DNA of 64,000 bases, taken from contig NZ_NCSM01000065.1 in the NCBI RefSeq assembly GCF_002224125.1, positions 1 to 64,000 of the forward strand, written 5' to 3'. The DNA comes from Streptomyces sp. NBS 14/10. Its GTDB lineage: Bacteria; Actinomycetota; Actinomycetes; Streptomycetales; Streptomycetaceae. This document shows positions 17,222 to 25,237 of the stretch, piece by piece (the stretch's first letter is position 1; every line of letters begins with the position of its first letter). The notes below the pieces were generated by a model, which searched no databases, was not told where the DNA came from, and saw nothing but the letters and a program-made list of their open reading frames with translations. The translations under genes were made by a program, and so were the position numbers.

Positions 17222-17603
17222 GCTGGACCGGGGGCGCGCGAGCGCGACGAACGGGTCGGCGATCGCTGGACGGCATGGTCCTATCGCCGCGTGCGGGCAC
17301 TGGAGGACGGGATCGCCTCTCCCCCCACCTGCTCTCAGGAAAACGGTTGATGCAGATCAAGTGTTTTTTTGAAAGCAGGTGGGGGGAGGCCTCAACCGGA
17401 CCGGTATCCACGGCTTTTGGTGACCATCCGCCCTTCCGCCACCCGCTGCCGCCGCCCACCGCCCGTCGGCCGGTGAGGACCCGTTGGGCAGGACGGCGAC
17501 GATGCCTTCGGTGCCCCTCCTCTTCCCGCTGCTGGCCGCTGTGCGCCGAAGGCGCGAGACGATAGCTGCCTTCGGCAACCGGACCATGCCGTCCAACGGC
17601 GAG
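17222..17603. repeat. Structured repeat element, copy A (hairpin end plus inverted arms)
   Basis: Positions about 17307-17603, read on the minus strand, match positions 54633-54936 on the plus strand over about 300 bases with clear islands of identity (for example gctggccgctgtgcgccga and ggaccatgccgtcca). A second partial copy of the same element's outer arm stands at 17222-17302 in the opposite orientation (gctggacggcatggtcc). Copy A is therefore a large imperfect inverted repeat around a terminal hairpin at 17321-17386. It encodes no convincing protein; the open frames across it are low in coding character. It looks like a non-autonomous dispersed repeat. Confidence 0.75.
17321..17386. repeat. 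Terminal hairpin of repeat copy A
   Basis: A perfect 13-base stem CCCCCCACCTGCT / AGCAGGTGGGGGG encloses a 40-base AT-rich loop. The loop holds an A-rich and a T-rich stretch that can pair further, and an inner motif ttgatgcagatcaa. Copy B keeps this architecture with a different stem sequence. Confidence 0.85.
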
Positions 17604-17679
17604 GCGGGTCGTCCCGTCGTGGCCTGATGCGCTGCGCGCCTTTCAGCGGGCCCATCGGGATATGGCCCCGTTCGGCATG

Positions 17680-18726
17680 TCAGGGCGAGCCGGTCTCACC
17701 ACGCCTGCGCCTGAAGCGGGAGAAGAAGGAGACCTTCGGCTTCTCGGGGGAGGGCCGGTGGAGTGCTTTGACATCGTGGCGGTCTTCCTCGACCAGCCGC
17801 GCGAGCTCCTTGGCTGCGACGGCCGCCTCCGCGTGCCGGTTCAGCGCGGGGAGCAGGTCGACGAGCAGACGCAGTGCGCGGATCAGGCGGTTTCGCCAGC
17901 CGTCCGGATTGGCCGCGGAACACCTGCGGACGATTCCGATCGCCTCGGTGGCGGCGGTGTGTGCCTCGTCCAGCCGGTCGACTGCCATCAGGGCCTCCGC
18001 CCTGGTCACGAGCGCGGTGGCCAAGTATGGCTCGACCCCCGCGGGGTTCGCCTCGCCGAGTCGGCGGAAGATCGTCACCGCCTCCTCGGAGTTGACCAGG
18101 GCCCGCGCGTAGTCGGTCAGGTGCATCAGCACGCCGCACTGGCTGGCCAGCGTCGAGGCGAGCAGCATGGCCGCCTCGTCGGAGTCTGCGAAGTCCTGAT
18201 GGCGCAGGATGGCGATGCCCGCGTCGAAGTCATCCAGCGCCACCGCGACCAGACCGCGGGCGTTTCCCAGGCTGTTCAGCGCGCGGGCCAGAGGGAGCTC
18301 GTACTGGGGTCTGCCCTGCTCGACCAGGCTTTGATATGTCTCGGCCGACTCGGTCAGGGTCGAGATCGCCTCCGGCTGGGACCCGCACTTGTTCAGCGCG
18401 CTGCCGAGGTTTTTCAGCGCTCCCGCAAGGTCGGCGGTGAACTCATGGCTCTTGTCGCTGTAGATCCGCATGATCTTGATCGAATGTTCGAGTACGGGAA
18501 CGGCCTCAGCTGTTCGGCCCCATTCGTCAAGCATGGCGCCCAGGTTGCTCAGGGCGAGCGCCAGATGGTTGATCTTGGCGGGTTCCGCCACGGCCAGTCG
18601 GCGGCATACGGCGATGCCCTGCCGCATGGTGGTCACGGCCTCCTCGCGCGAACCCCGCCGCCACAACGCCAGGCCGTGGTTGACCAGCGCCACGCCCTCG
18701 GCCTCAAGCATGTCCGACACATGCAC
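17680..18726 (-). CDS. Tetratricopeptide repeat protein
   Basis: This 348-residue all-helical protein is made of about six to seven TPR motifs, with repeated LALALSNLGAMLDEWGR, LAGALKNLGSALNKCG and LARALNSLGNARG helices. TPRs bind other proteins. The C terminus is basic and phenylalanine-rich (KPKVSFFSRFRRRR). The GTG at 18726 has an AGGAG ribosome binding site. Proteins like this often occur next to NTPase or signalling genes, but none is adjacent here, so no function is assigned. Its 3' end lies just beyond repeat copy A. Confidence 0.8.
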   Translation of the reverse strand: MHVSDMLEAEGVALVNHGLALWRRGSREEAVTTMRQGIAVCRRLAVAEPAKINHLALALSNLGAMLDEWGRTAEAVPVLEHSIKIMRIYSDKSHEFTADLAGALKNLGSALNKCGSQPEAISTLTESAETYQSLVEQGRPQYELPLARALNSLGNARGLVAVALDDFDAGIAILRHQDFADSDEAAMLLASTLASQCGVLMHLTDYARALVNSEEAVTIFRRLGEANPAGVEPYLATALVTRAEALMAVDRLDEAHTAATEAIGIVRRCSAANPDGWRNRLIRALRLLVDLLPALNRHAEAAVAAKELARLVEEDRHDVKALHRPSPEKPKVSFFSRFRRRRGETGSP

Positions 18727-18927
18727 GGGAATCGTCTCCTCTCCGGGCTGACGACATCCCGAATCGGAGCGTTATCTCCGGTCAGCGACGTCTCGTTCGA
18801 CCACAGGTTCGGCTCGGACTCGATTGCGTGCGAACGTAGTTCACCGCTACTGGGACCGGTCCCGCGTCTGCGGGCCGGCGGCCTGGGCCATGTGCCCGGG
18901 CCGCCGGGTCCGTGGTCAGGGCGACGG

Positions 18928-19344
18928 TCAGCCGTCTTCGCCGGGTGGGGTGCCGCAGCTCTGGCCGCCTGGACCGTCGAACTGGACCGAGCTGAGGAAG
19001 TCCCGGTAGTCGGGGAAGAGGTTGCCCTTGCCGGTGGGGCCGGTGGAGGTGACGACCGTGCAGCCCGTGTAGTTCGCGTCGGACCACAGGTAGATGGTGG
19101 AAGAGGTCCGGTTCCAGTCCGACTTGGCACGGTCGTTCATGCCGAGCGCCGCGAGGTCCGGCGTGCTGCCCTTCAGCTGGATCATGTCGCCGGTGCCGTC
19201 GAGGCCCGAGAACATGCAGTAGTAGCCGTCAGGACACCGGTCGTACCCGTCGGCCGCGGTGGCCGCATGGGCCGTGGTGGCCGGCAGTGCGGTGGCGGCC
19301 GCGAGGGCTGCCGGCACGAGCAGGGCACGGAACGTGTTCCTCAT
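18928..19344 (-). CDS. Secreted peptidase-inhibitor family I36 (crystallin-like) protein
   Basis: This 138-residue exported protein has a clear signal peptide (LLVPAALAAATALPATTAHA) and a mature beta/gamma-crystallin-like domain with CPDGYYCMFSGLDGTG and the paired cysteines of the I36 family. That family contains the Streptomyces metalloprotease inhibitor SMPI. A perfect AAGGAGG ribosome binding site precedes the ATG at 19344. Inhibitory activity is only inferred from the family. The gene stands alone between the TPR gene and the acyltransferase. Confidence 0.82.
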   Translation of the reverse strand: MRNTFRALLVPAALAAATALPATTAHAATAADGYDRCPDGYYCMFSGLDGTGDMIQLKGSTPDLAALGMNDRAKSDWNRTSSTIYLWSDANYTGCTVVTSTGPTGKGNLFPDYRDFLSSVQFDGPGGQSCGTPPGEDG

Positions 19345-19427
19345 CTATTTTGCCTCCTTGGCCCGGTTGGGCCCCATCGGGTGATGCGCCGAACGAACGG
19401 GACAAGACCCTAGGGCGGGCCGGGCCG

Positions 19428-20756
19428 TCAGCGCACCCGAACGGCCGTGAGCGACCGCTTGATGACAGGAGTCAGGCGTTGCTCCACGAAGCGGTAGAGC
19501 AGCCAGGCGAGGAACAGCATCAGCAGGATCGTCAGGGCGAAGGTGCCGTACGAGGGGATGTTCAGCTTCTGGTGGAGCACTTCGACCACCACCCAGCCCA
19601 GGTGTTCATGGACCAGGTAGAAGGGGTAGGTGAGCGCGCCCGCGAGGGTGAGCCAGCGCCAGTTGGCCCAGTGGAACTTGCCCAGGGCGATCAGGGCGAC
19701 CGCCAGATAGCCGAAGGCCACGATCGCGACGATGCCGAGCGTGGAGCGGTAGGAGAAGAAGGAAGGATTCGGCGCGTGCCACAGCTCGGCCACCGCGTAG
19801 TGCTGGCCGATGAGGAAGCTGAGGCCGACGATGCCCCAGGCCAGGGCGTCATGGCCGTAGCGGTGGATCAGGTAGATGCCCATGCCGCCGATGAAGTACG
19901 GGGCGTACTCCGGCATCAGGACCAGCTCGAGGAAGGGCTGGTTCGCGGCGTCCGCGAGGGCGGCGCCCAGGGTCCATACGGCGCAGAAGAGGATGACGCG
20001 CCGGCGGTTCGCGCCGGGGAGGACGACGAAGAGCGCGAAGAGGGCGTAGAAGCGCAGCTCCGCCCAGAGCGTCCAGCACACGCCCAGCACCCGGTCCACG
20101 CCGATGGGCTGCTGGAGCATCGTGAGGTTGACGAGGGTGTCGCTGGGCGAGACCGACTTGAACGCGACCCAGGGGAGCGCGAAGACGGCGGTGACGATGA
20201 GGATCGCGGCCCAGTAGGCGGGGTAGAGCCGGGAGACGCGGGAGGCGAAGAAGGAGCGCAGGGGGCGGCCCCAGCCGCTCATGCAGATCACGAAGCCGCT
20301 GATGACGAAGAAGATCTGGACGCCGAGACAGCCGTACGCGAAGTAGGTCGAGGCGGTGGGGAACTGCTCGCGGGGGGAGCTGCCCCACGCCTGGCTGATC
20401 TCCCCGCCCCGGCCGCCGTAGTGGTACGCGGCGACCATCAGGGCGGCGAGCAGCCGCAGCCCGTCCAGGGCGCGCAGCCGTACGGGCGCGCCGCGGGATG
20501 GGCGCGAGCCTTCAGGGGAGGGCGCGGGGGTCTGCGGGAGCGCGGGGGGCAGGGGGCGCGCGGCGGTGGCGGACGCGGGGGATGCGGAGGTTACGGGGGA
20601 TACGGGGGATGCGGGGGATACAGAGGTTACGGGGGAGTCGGCGGGGGATATCGCGGATATCGGGCCTGTGTCGGCCGACTCCTCGCCCGTGCCGTCGGCC
20701 GGGCCCCCGCCCTGACCCGTGGACGAGGGGGCGGGTGCGCCTGCGGTCGCGGTCAC
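19428..20756 (-). CDS. Membrane acyltransferase 3 family protein
   Basis: This 442-residue protein belongs to the acyltransferase-3 family, which O-acylates sugars or cell-wall polymers from the membrane. About 110 N-terminal residues are a serine- and proline-rich cytoplasmic tail built from SPASP/VTS repeats. The family motif RALDGLRLLAALMVAAYHY follows, and then about ten transmembrane helices including QIFFVISGFVICM and the SRLYPAYW motif. The GTG start has a GAGGTGG ribosome binding site. Its place beside the nonulosonic-acid polymer cluster suggests, but does not prove, that it acylates that polymer. Confidence 0.88.
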   Translation of the reverse strand: MTATAGAPAPSSTGQGGGPADGTGEESADTGPISAISPADSPVTSVSPASPVSPVTSASPASATAARPLPPALPQTPAPSPEGSRPSRGAPVRLRALDGLRLLAALMVAAYHYGGRGGEISQAWGSSPREQFPTASTYFAYGCLGVQIFFVISGFVICMSGWGRPLRSFFASRVSRLYPAYWAAILIVTAVFALPWVAFKSVSPSDTLVNLTMLQQPIGVDRVLGVCWTLWAELRFYALFALFVVLPGANRRRVILFCAVWTLGAALADAANQPFLELVLMPEYAPYFIGGMGIYLIHRYGHDALAWGIVGLSFLIGQHYAVAELWHAPNPSFFSYRSTLGIVAIVAFGYLAVALIALGKFHWANWRWLTLAGALTYPFYLVHEHLGWVVVEVLHQKLNIPSYGTFALTILLMLFLAWLLYRFVEQRLTPVIKRSLTAVRVR

Positions 20757-20904
20757 GATGCCACCTCGTTCCGCGTCGCCCCGTTCAGTGCGACCCCGTC
20801 ACCCTCAACGCGTATTCGGCCGAGCTCTCTGCCCGTGGTCATGATGCCGTTTCCGTTTCTTCGCACTCGTCGACTGTCTGTCCCGTACGGCCCGCTCAGT
20901 TCCA

Positions 20905-20948
20905 CCGGCTCACCCGGCTCACCCGGCTCACCCGGTTCCCCGGCTCAC
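20905..20948. repeat. Short tandem repeat CCGGCTCAC
   Basis: Three perfect and about two imperfect copies of a 9-base unit overlap the stop codon of the polysialyltransferase-like gene. It may be simple slippage. No function is evident. Confidence 0.6.
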
Positions 20949-22369
20949 CCCGTGGCCGCTCGCTTCAGCGCCGACCGCTTGAGCGCACGCGCCCGGCGTG
21001 CGACCCGGCGCACGGTCTCGTTGCGCGGGATGAAGGCGAGCTGGGACGGGACCGCGCCGGGCAGGGCGAGCGCCGTCAGGCGGCGGCGCTTGAAGTAGCG
21101 CCAGGTGTGGGAGTCCAGGTGGGTGCCCAGATAGCGCTCGGCGGCCGGACGCAGATTCGGGTAGATCTTGGCCTGCATGGCGAAGCCGACCGCGGCGACC
21201 AGCCCGGTCAGCCGCTGGCCGGTGCGCTCGTCCGTGGGCGGGGTCCACGCGGCGACGGCCTTGTGGTCCTCGAGGTCGGGCAGCAGCGCGTCGACGATGG
21301 TGACGGGCACCCGGTTGCTGTTCTGGTAGGGGGTCAGCCGCTCCAGCAGCACCTCGGTGCCGATCCGGGCGACCGGCAGCCCGTAGAAGACGCTCGCGGT
21401 GAGCAGCGCGGTGGAGAAGCAGCCGATGACCAGGGCCGGGGCCATCCGCTGGTACAGCACCTCGGCGAGGACGGGCGTGTCCATGACGGTCAGCTCGGCG
21501 CCCAGCTCCGCGGCCTTCTTCTCCAGCATCCGCGACCAGCGGGCCGGCGCGGTGGGGTGCGGCTTGAACACGACGCTGCGGTGGCCGAGGGCCACGGCGC
21601 CCCGCAACATCCGTACATGCAGCTCTTCCTCCTCCTGCGGAGTGAGGATGTCGAGCGCGGAGAGGTACTGACCGAGGATCAGGGCGGGGCCCACGCCGGT
21701 GGCGATCCGCTCGCTCGCGGAGATGACGCCACGCGGGGCCGCGTCGGCGATCTCGGCGAGCACCTTGGTGAAGACCTCGGTCGGGATGACCTCCGCCGTA
21801 ACGCCGAACTCGGTGAGCAGCAGCGGCCGCAGGCCCGGTACGAGGTCGAGGTGGAGCAGCCGGCGGATGCGGGTGCCGATCAGCGGGTCGAGCTTGTTAC
21901 GGGTGGGGCCGTAGCTCATCAGCCCGTCGGCGTAGACGTCGATGGGCGCGCCCTGGAAGACATTGGCGATCGCCATGGCCGGGTTGACCTGGATGGACTC
22001 CAGGACGATCTCGATGTCGTCGTCGTCGAGGTTCCACAGCAGCCGCAGATGGCGCTCCCACAGCGGGGCGTCGTCGGCGCGCGGGGACCAGCCGCCCGGG
22101 TGGAAGGGGCTGATCGTCTCGTTCCAGGACAGGACGCGGTCGAAGCGGCCGCGCAGCCGCTCGAAGCCCGGCATGTCGTCGATGGCGGGCGTGGTCTCGG
22201 GCGTCGCGGCGTTGTTGCTGATGAGCAGCAGGCGGCGGTCGGCCGGGCCGATGCGCTCCGAGTCGATGGCGGCGGCGATGGTCGCGGCGCCGTAGAGCGT
22301 GGAGGCGAGGAAGATCTGGGTGCGCTTGCGCACGGCGCGGGGGCGGCGGGCGGGGAGGAGGGCGGACAT
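20945..22369 (-). CDS. Polysialyltransferase-like glycosyltransferase
   Basis: This protein of about 474 residues resembles the alpha-2,8-polysialyltransferase (POLYSIA) family, which polymerises nonulosonic acids. Family-like features are the N-terminal TQIFLASTLYGAATIAAAI, the YADGLMSYGPTRNKL motif, the VVFKPHPTAPARWS phosphate/CMP-binding-like HP segment and the later VIGCFSTALLTASVFYG segment. I start it at the ATG at 22369, whose TGA overlap with the upstream GT2 gene (ATGA) indicates translational coupling. In S. coelicolor, homologues in this locus are linked to the teichulosonic-acid wall polymer, so this is probably the chain-building enzyme here. Confidence 0.85.
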   Translation of the reverse strand: MSALLPARRPRAVRKRTQIFLASTLYGAATIAAAIDSERIGPADRRLLLISNNAATPETTPAIDDMPGFERLRGRFDRVLSWNETISPFHPGGWSPRADDAPLWERHLRLLWNLDDDDIEIVLESIQVNPAMAIANVFQGAPIDVYADGLMSYGPTRNKLDPLIGTRIRRLLHLDLVPGLRPLLLTEFGVTAEVIPTEVFTKVLAEIADAAPRGVISASERIATGVGPALILGQYLSALDILTPQEEEELHVRMLRGAVALGHRSVVFKPHPTAPARWSRMLEKKAAELGAELTVMDTPVLAEVLYQRMAPALVIGCFSTALLTASVFYGLPVARIGTEVLLERLTPYQNSNRVPVTIVDALLPDLEDHKAVAAWTPPTDERTGQRLTGLVAAVGFAMQAKIYPNLRPAAERYLGTHLDSHTWRYFKRRRLTALALPGAVPSQLAFIPRNETVRRVARRARALKRSALKRAATG

Positions 22370-23343
22370 CAGGCCGCCACCTCCGTCCCCGGACGGCGCT
22401 TGAGCCGGCGGAGCCGGGCGGCGCGCTCGTAGTCCATCGAGTCCAGCGCTTCTTTGAGTACGTCCTGTGGCATGCGCTTCATCGCGGCCGCGGACATGGA
22501 ACGCAGTTTTTTGGCCACGGCCGGCTCGAACCTTTCGATGTTGCCGAGATGGTGGGAAATGATCGCGCAATAGGTGCGCACGGCCTTCGGGAGCAGGGTG
22601 TCCGCGTCCTGGTCCTGGGCCGTTTCTTCGATTACCTGATCGAATGCGCGAATGAAGTCGAGCTGTCGTACGTCGCCGATCTGGGTCAGCGAGGACGCGA
22701 CCCCGCGCCGGTAGAAGACACCGAGCAGCCCGACCACCGCGAATGAGCCGGCCTCGCGGTGCAGTTTCCAGATCCAGGGGCGGTCCTCGGCGGTGCGCAG
22801 ACCGTGGGTGAAGTGCAGCAGGCCCTGGTCGGCGAGGCGGCGGTGGTAGATGCCGGCCCAGGCGTAGGCGTAGTCGACGGAGGTGGAGCGGTCGGCGGGG
22901 AGGATGACGTCCCGCGGGTTCATGACGACGTTGCGCAGACCGTGCGGCACGCGCTGGATCGTCCGCGCCCGGCCGGTCACCTGGACGTGGTCGGTGCGCA
23001 GGAAGTCACAGTCCAACTCCTCGATGGCGCCGAGCAGTTGCTCGTAGTAGCCGGGGGCGAGCCAGTCGTCGCCGTCGAGGAAGGTGATGTACTCGCCGCG
23101 GGAGGCGTCAAGGCCGGTGTTACGGGCGGTGGCGAGCCCGCCGTTCTGCTCATGCCGCACATAGACGGCCCCCGGAAGATCGCGCTCGGCGCGCTCCAGG
23201 ATCTCCGGCGTCCCGTCGGTGGCACAGTCGTCGACGAGAATGAATTCGAAGTCGTCGCGCGCGTTGGCGCGCAGACTTCTCAGCGTATCGGGGGCATAGG
23301 TCTGCACGTTGTAGAACGGCACGATGACGGAGAGCTTAACCAC
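22369..23343 (-). CDS. Family 2 glycosyltransferase
   Basis: This 324-residue GT-A glycosyltransferase has the N-terminal LSVIVPFYNV, the nucleotide-binding FILVDDCATDGT and the metal-binding DGDDW motif at residues 90-94. A C-terminal helical region of about 100 residues follows. It is the first gene of a two-gene unit with the polysialyltransferase-like gene. The GTG start is preceded, after exactly seven bases, by TAGCGT on the minus strand, which fits leaderless transcription. Together the pair probably adds alternating sugars of a cell-surface polymer. The sugar donor is not known. Confidence 0.88.
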   Translation of the reverse strand: MVKLSVIVPFYNVQTYAPDTLRSLRANARDDFEFILVDDCATDGTPEILERAERDLPGAVYVRHEQNGGLATARNTGLDASRGEYITFLDGDDWLAPGYYEQLLGAIEELDCDFLRTDHVQVTGRARTIQRVPHGLRNVVMNPRDVILPADRSTSVDYAYAWAGIYHRRLADQGLLHFTHGLRTAEDRPWIWKLHREAGSFAVVGLLGVFYRRGVASSLTQIGDVRQLDFIRAFDQVIEETAQDQDADTLLPKAVRTYCAIISHHLGNIERFEPAVAKKLRSMSAAAMKRMPQDVLKEALDSMDYERAARLRRLKRRPGTEVAA

Positions 23344-23640
23344 TCGCGTGACGCTAGGTCGCCGTCTGGCATTCGTCTTGACGAGGGGTGTACGTAAAGG
23401 TGAACGAAGGACGTCAGGACGGTTAACCCGCCGTCCTTGTCAGAACATCTGCGCGGTTTGCCGGGTGTTCCGGCCGGGCCCCTTCAGGCTTCCCTGAGGC
23501 TTCACGACAGCTTCCCGACGGCTTTCCGATGGGCTGCCGTCGGCTCTCGTCGGCCGATTCGCCAATCGTCGACGTGCTGTTAACCCTTTGTTGCTCTTGT
23601 GTTGGGCCGTGAATCGAAATCCCTTCCTAGCGTCAGCGTC
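23344..23640. promoter_or_regulatory. Divergent promoter region of the polymer cluster
   Basis: This 297-base gap separates the GT2 gene (minus) from the DUF6716-like gene (plus). Each start is preceded by TAGCGT with seven bases between box and GTG (23351-23356 on the minus strand, 23628-23633 on the plus strand). The left part has short repeats of ggcttcc and gacggcttccc. No small gene was found. Confidence 0.6.
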
Positions 23641-25002
23641 GTGCCCTCACGTACCAATTCCCCCCTCCGAGTCGCCGTGCTCGCGGACTCCGACACCCGG
23701 TGGAAATGGGGCGCGCTCACCGCGCACCGCCTCGTACCGGATGACCTGGACTCCGCCTCCGCCCGCCGCCTGGACGGCTTCCTGCTGCGCGGCCGGGCGA
23801 CGCCCACCGTCCGGCAGCTCGCCGAGGTCGGGGTGCGCGCGGACTCGCTGCGCGAGGTGACGGGGGTCGAATTCGTCTCGGCGGTGGACCGCGAGCGGTA
23901 CGACGTGATCGTGCTGTCCCTGGTCGGCGGCGCCGTCCAGGCCATGCTGCACGGTCTCGCCCGCGCCTGGGAGGGCGCCGAGCGCCGGCCCGTCGTGATC
24001 ACCGGCTATGTGGGCGTGGTCTACGAGAAGCTGGCCGACGGCCTGCTGCTGCGGCACGGCGCGGATGTCGTGCTCGCCAACTCCCGCCATGACGCCGAGC
24101 GGTTCCGCGACGTCTACACGGGCGTCGGCGCCTCGGCGGACAGCGTCGTGGAGTGCGCGCTGCCGTTCCTGGGCGGCGCCCCGTACGACGCGAAGGCGCG
24201 CGAGGGGCGCGCGTACCCCGGGGGCACCGTGGTGTTCGCGGTCCAGCCGTCCGTCCCGGACAACCGCGCCGACCGGACGTATCTGCTGCGCCGCGCCGTG
24301 GAGCACGCCCGGGCGCACCCCGACCGCGAGGTCCTGGTCAAGCTGCGCAGCAAGCCCGGTGAGCACACCACGCATATCGAGGAGCTGCCGTACCAGAAGC
24401 TGGTCGGCAAGCTCGGCGACGACGTGCCGAAGAACTTCCGCCTCGCCTACGGCAACATGGGCGAGGTCCTGGACACCACGGACCTGCTGGTCACGGTCAG
24501 TTCCACGGCCGCCCTGGAGTCCCTGCACCGCGGCATCCCGACCGCCGTCCTCACCGACCTCGGCGTGCGCGAGGTGCTGGGCAACCACCACTTCCTCGGC
24601 TCCGGCTGCCTCGCCTCCTGGGACCAGCTGGACGCGGGCCGGCTGCCCCAGCCCAACGCCGACTGGGTGAGCCGCCAGGGCGTCGCGGCCGACGGCGCGT
24701 ACGAGACGGCCTTCGACGCCGCGCGGGAGCGGGTCGCCGAACTGGCCGCGGCGGACGAACTGCCGCCGCTCGCCCCCTACTACACGCGGGCCACCGCGCC
24801 CGGCTATCTGCCCGCGCGACTCGCCCGCTACGGCTTCGAGCCCGACGGCCGGCCCCGGCCGGGCGCGGCGGCCGGGGACTCCGCGCAGGTCAGCGGGTTC
24901 CGGCGGGTCGTACGCAACACCATGCGGGAGGCGGCGCGGGGCGCCTACCGGCACGGCGTCCAGCGGGTGGCGCCGGTGATCCGGCGGATGGGGGAGCTGT
25001 GA
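23641..25002 (+). CDS. DUF6716-like putative glycosyltransferase
   Basis: This protein of 453 residues looks like a GT-B-type transferase of the DUF6716 group found in actinobacterial nonulosonic-acid clusters. It has an N-terminal Rossmann-like half (RVAVLADSDTRWKWGALTAHRL) and a C-terminal half with DLLVTVSSTAALESLHRGIP, which is like the donor-binding region of sialyl- or CDP-polymer transferases. The GTG at 23641 is chosen because the TAGCGT box lies seven bases upstream; longer forms would cross the promoter. It heads the forward operon with the CMP-sugar synthetase and synthase genes. Donor and acceptor are not known. Confidence 0.72.
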   Translation: MPSRTNSPLRVAVLADSDTRWKWGALTAHRLVPDDLDSASARRLDGFLLRGRATPTVRQLAEVGVRADSLREVTGVEFVSAVDRERYDVIVLSLVGGAVQAMLHGLARAWEGAERRPVVITGYVGVVYEKLADGLLLRHGADVVLANSRHDAERFRDVYTGVGASADSVVECALPFLGGAPYDAKAREGRAYPGGTVVFAVQPSVPDNRADRTYLLRRAVEHARAHPDREVLVKLRSKPGEHTTHIEELPYQKLVGKLGDDVPKNFRLAYGNMGEVLDTTDLLVTVSSTAALESLHRGIPTAVLTDLGVREVLGNHHFLGSGCLASWDQLDAGRLPQPNADWVSRQGVAADGAYETAFDAARERVAELAAADELPPLAPYYTRATAPGYLPARLARYGFEPDGRPRPGAAAGDSAQVSGFRRVVRNTMREAARGAYRHGVQRVAPVIRRMGEL

Positions 25003-25005
25003 GCA

Positions 25006-25036
25006 GGGGGCACCGCCCAGCGGTAGCTGGGGGAGC
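25006..25036. repeat. 30-base palindromic dispersed repeat (copy 1)
   Basis: A GC-rich repeat containing CCCAGC-GGTA-GCTGGG with flanking G- and C-runs lies just after the stop of the DUF6716-like gene. It matches 45482-45511 (other strand) at 29 of 30 bases. From general knowledge, sequences of this kind occur in many copies in some Streptomyces genomes. Confidence 0.8.
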
Positions 25037-25237
25037 ACGCGCCGCCGGGCCGCACATGCCCCTGACGGCCGCACCTCCGCGCCGCGCGGGCGGCGGTGCC
25101 CGCGGCGGAGCCGCTGATGTGACGAGCAGCCGCCGGCGCGGCGGGGCGAACGGGTGGTTGCAGTGAGCGCTCAAGAGAACCCCGAAGGCGCAACGAAGCG
25201 AGGCGCAGAGCGCGCCGAAGGCACTGAAGGAGCCGCC

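Noticed and set aside
17070..17372. Short plus-strand frame of 100 codons in repeat copy A
   Set aside because: It is arginine- and alanine-rich without a ribosome binding site or family. The same DNA in copy B is not read in the same frame as a similar protein.
17321..17386. Repeat hairpin as tRNA or integrase attachment site
   Set aside because: There is no cloverleaf or CCA-like end and no integrase gene nearby. The long A/T stretches in the loop do not fit a tRNA.
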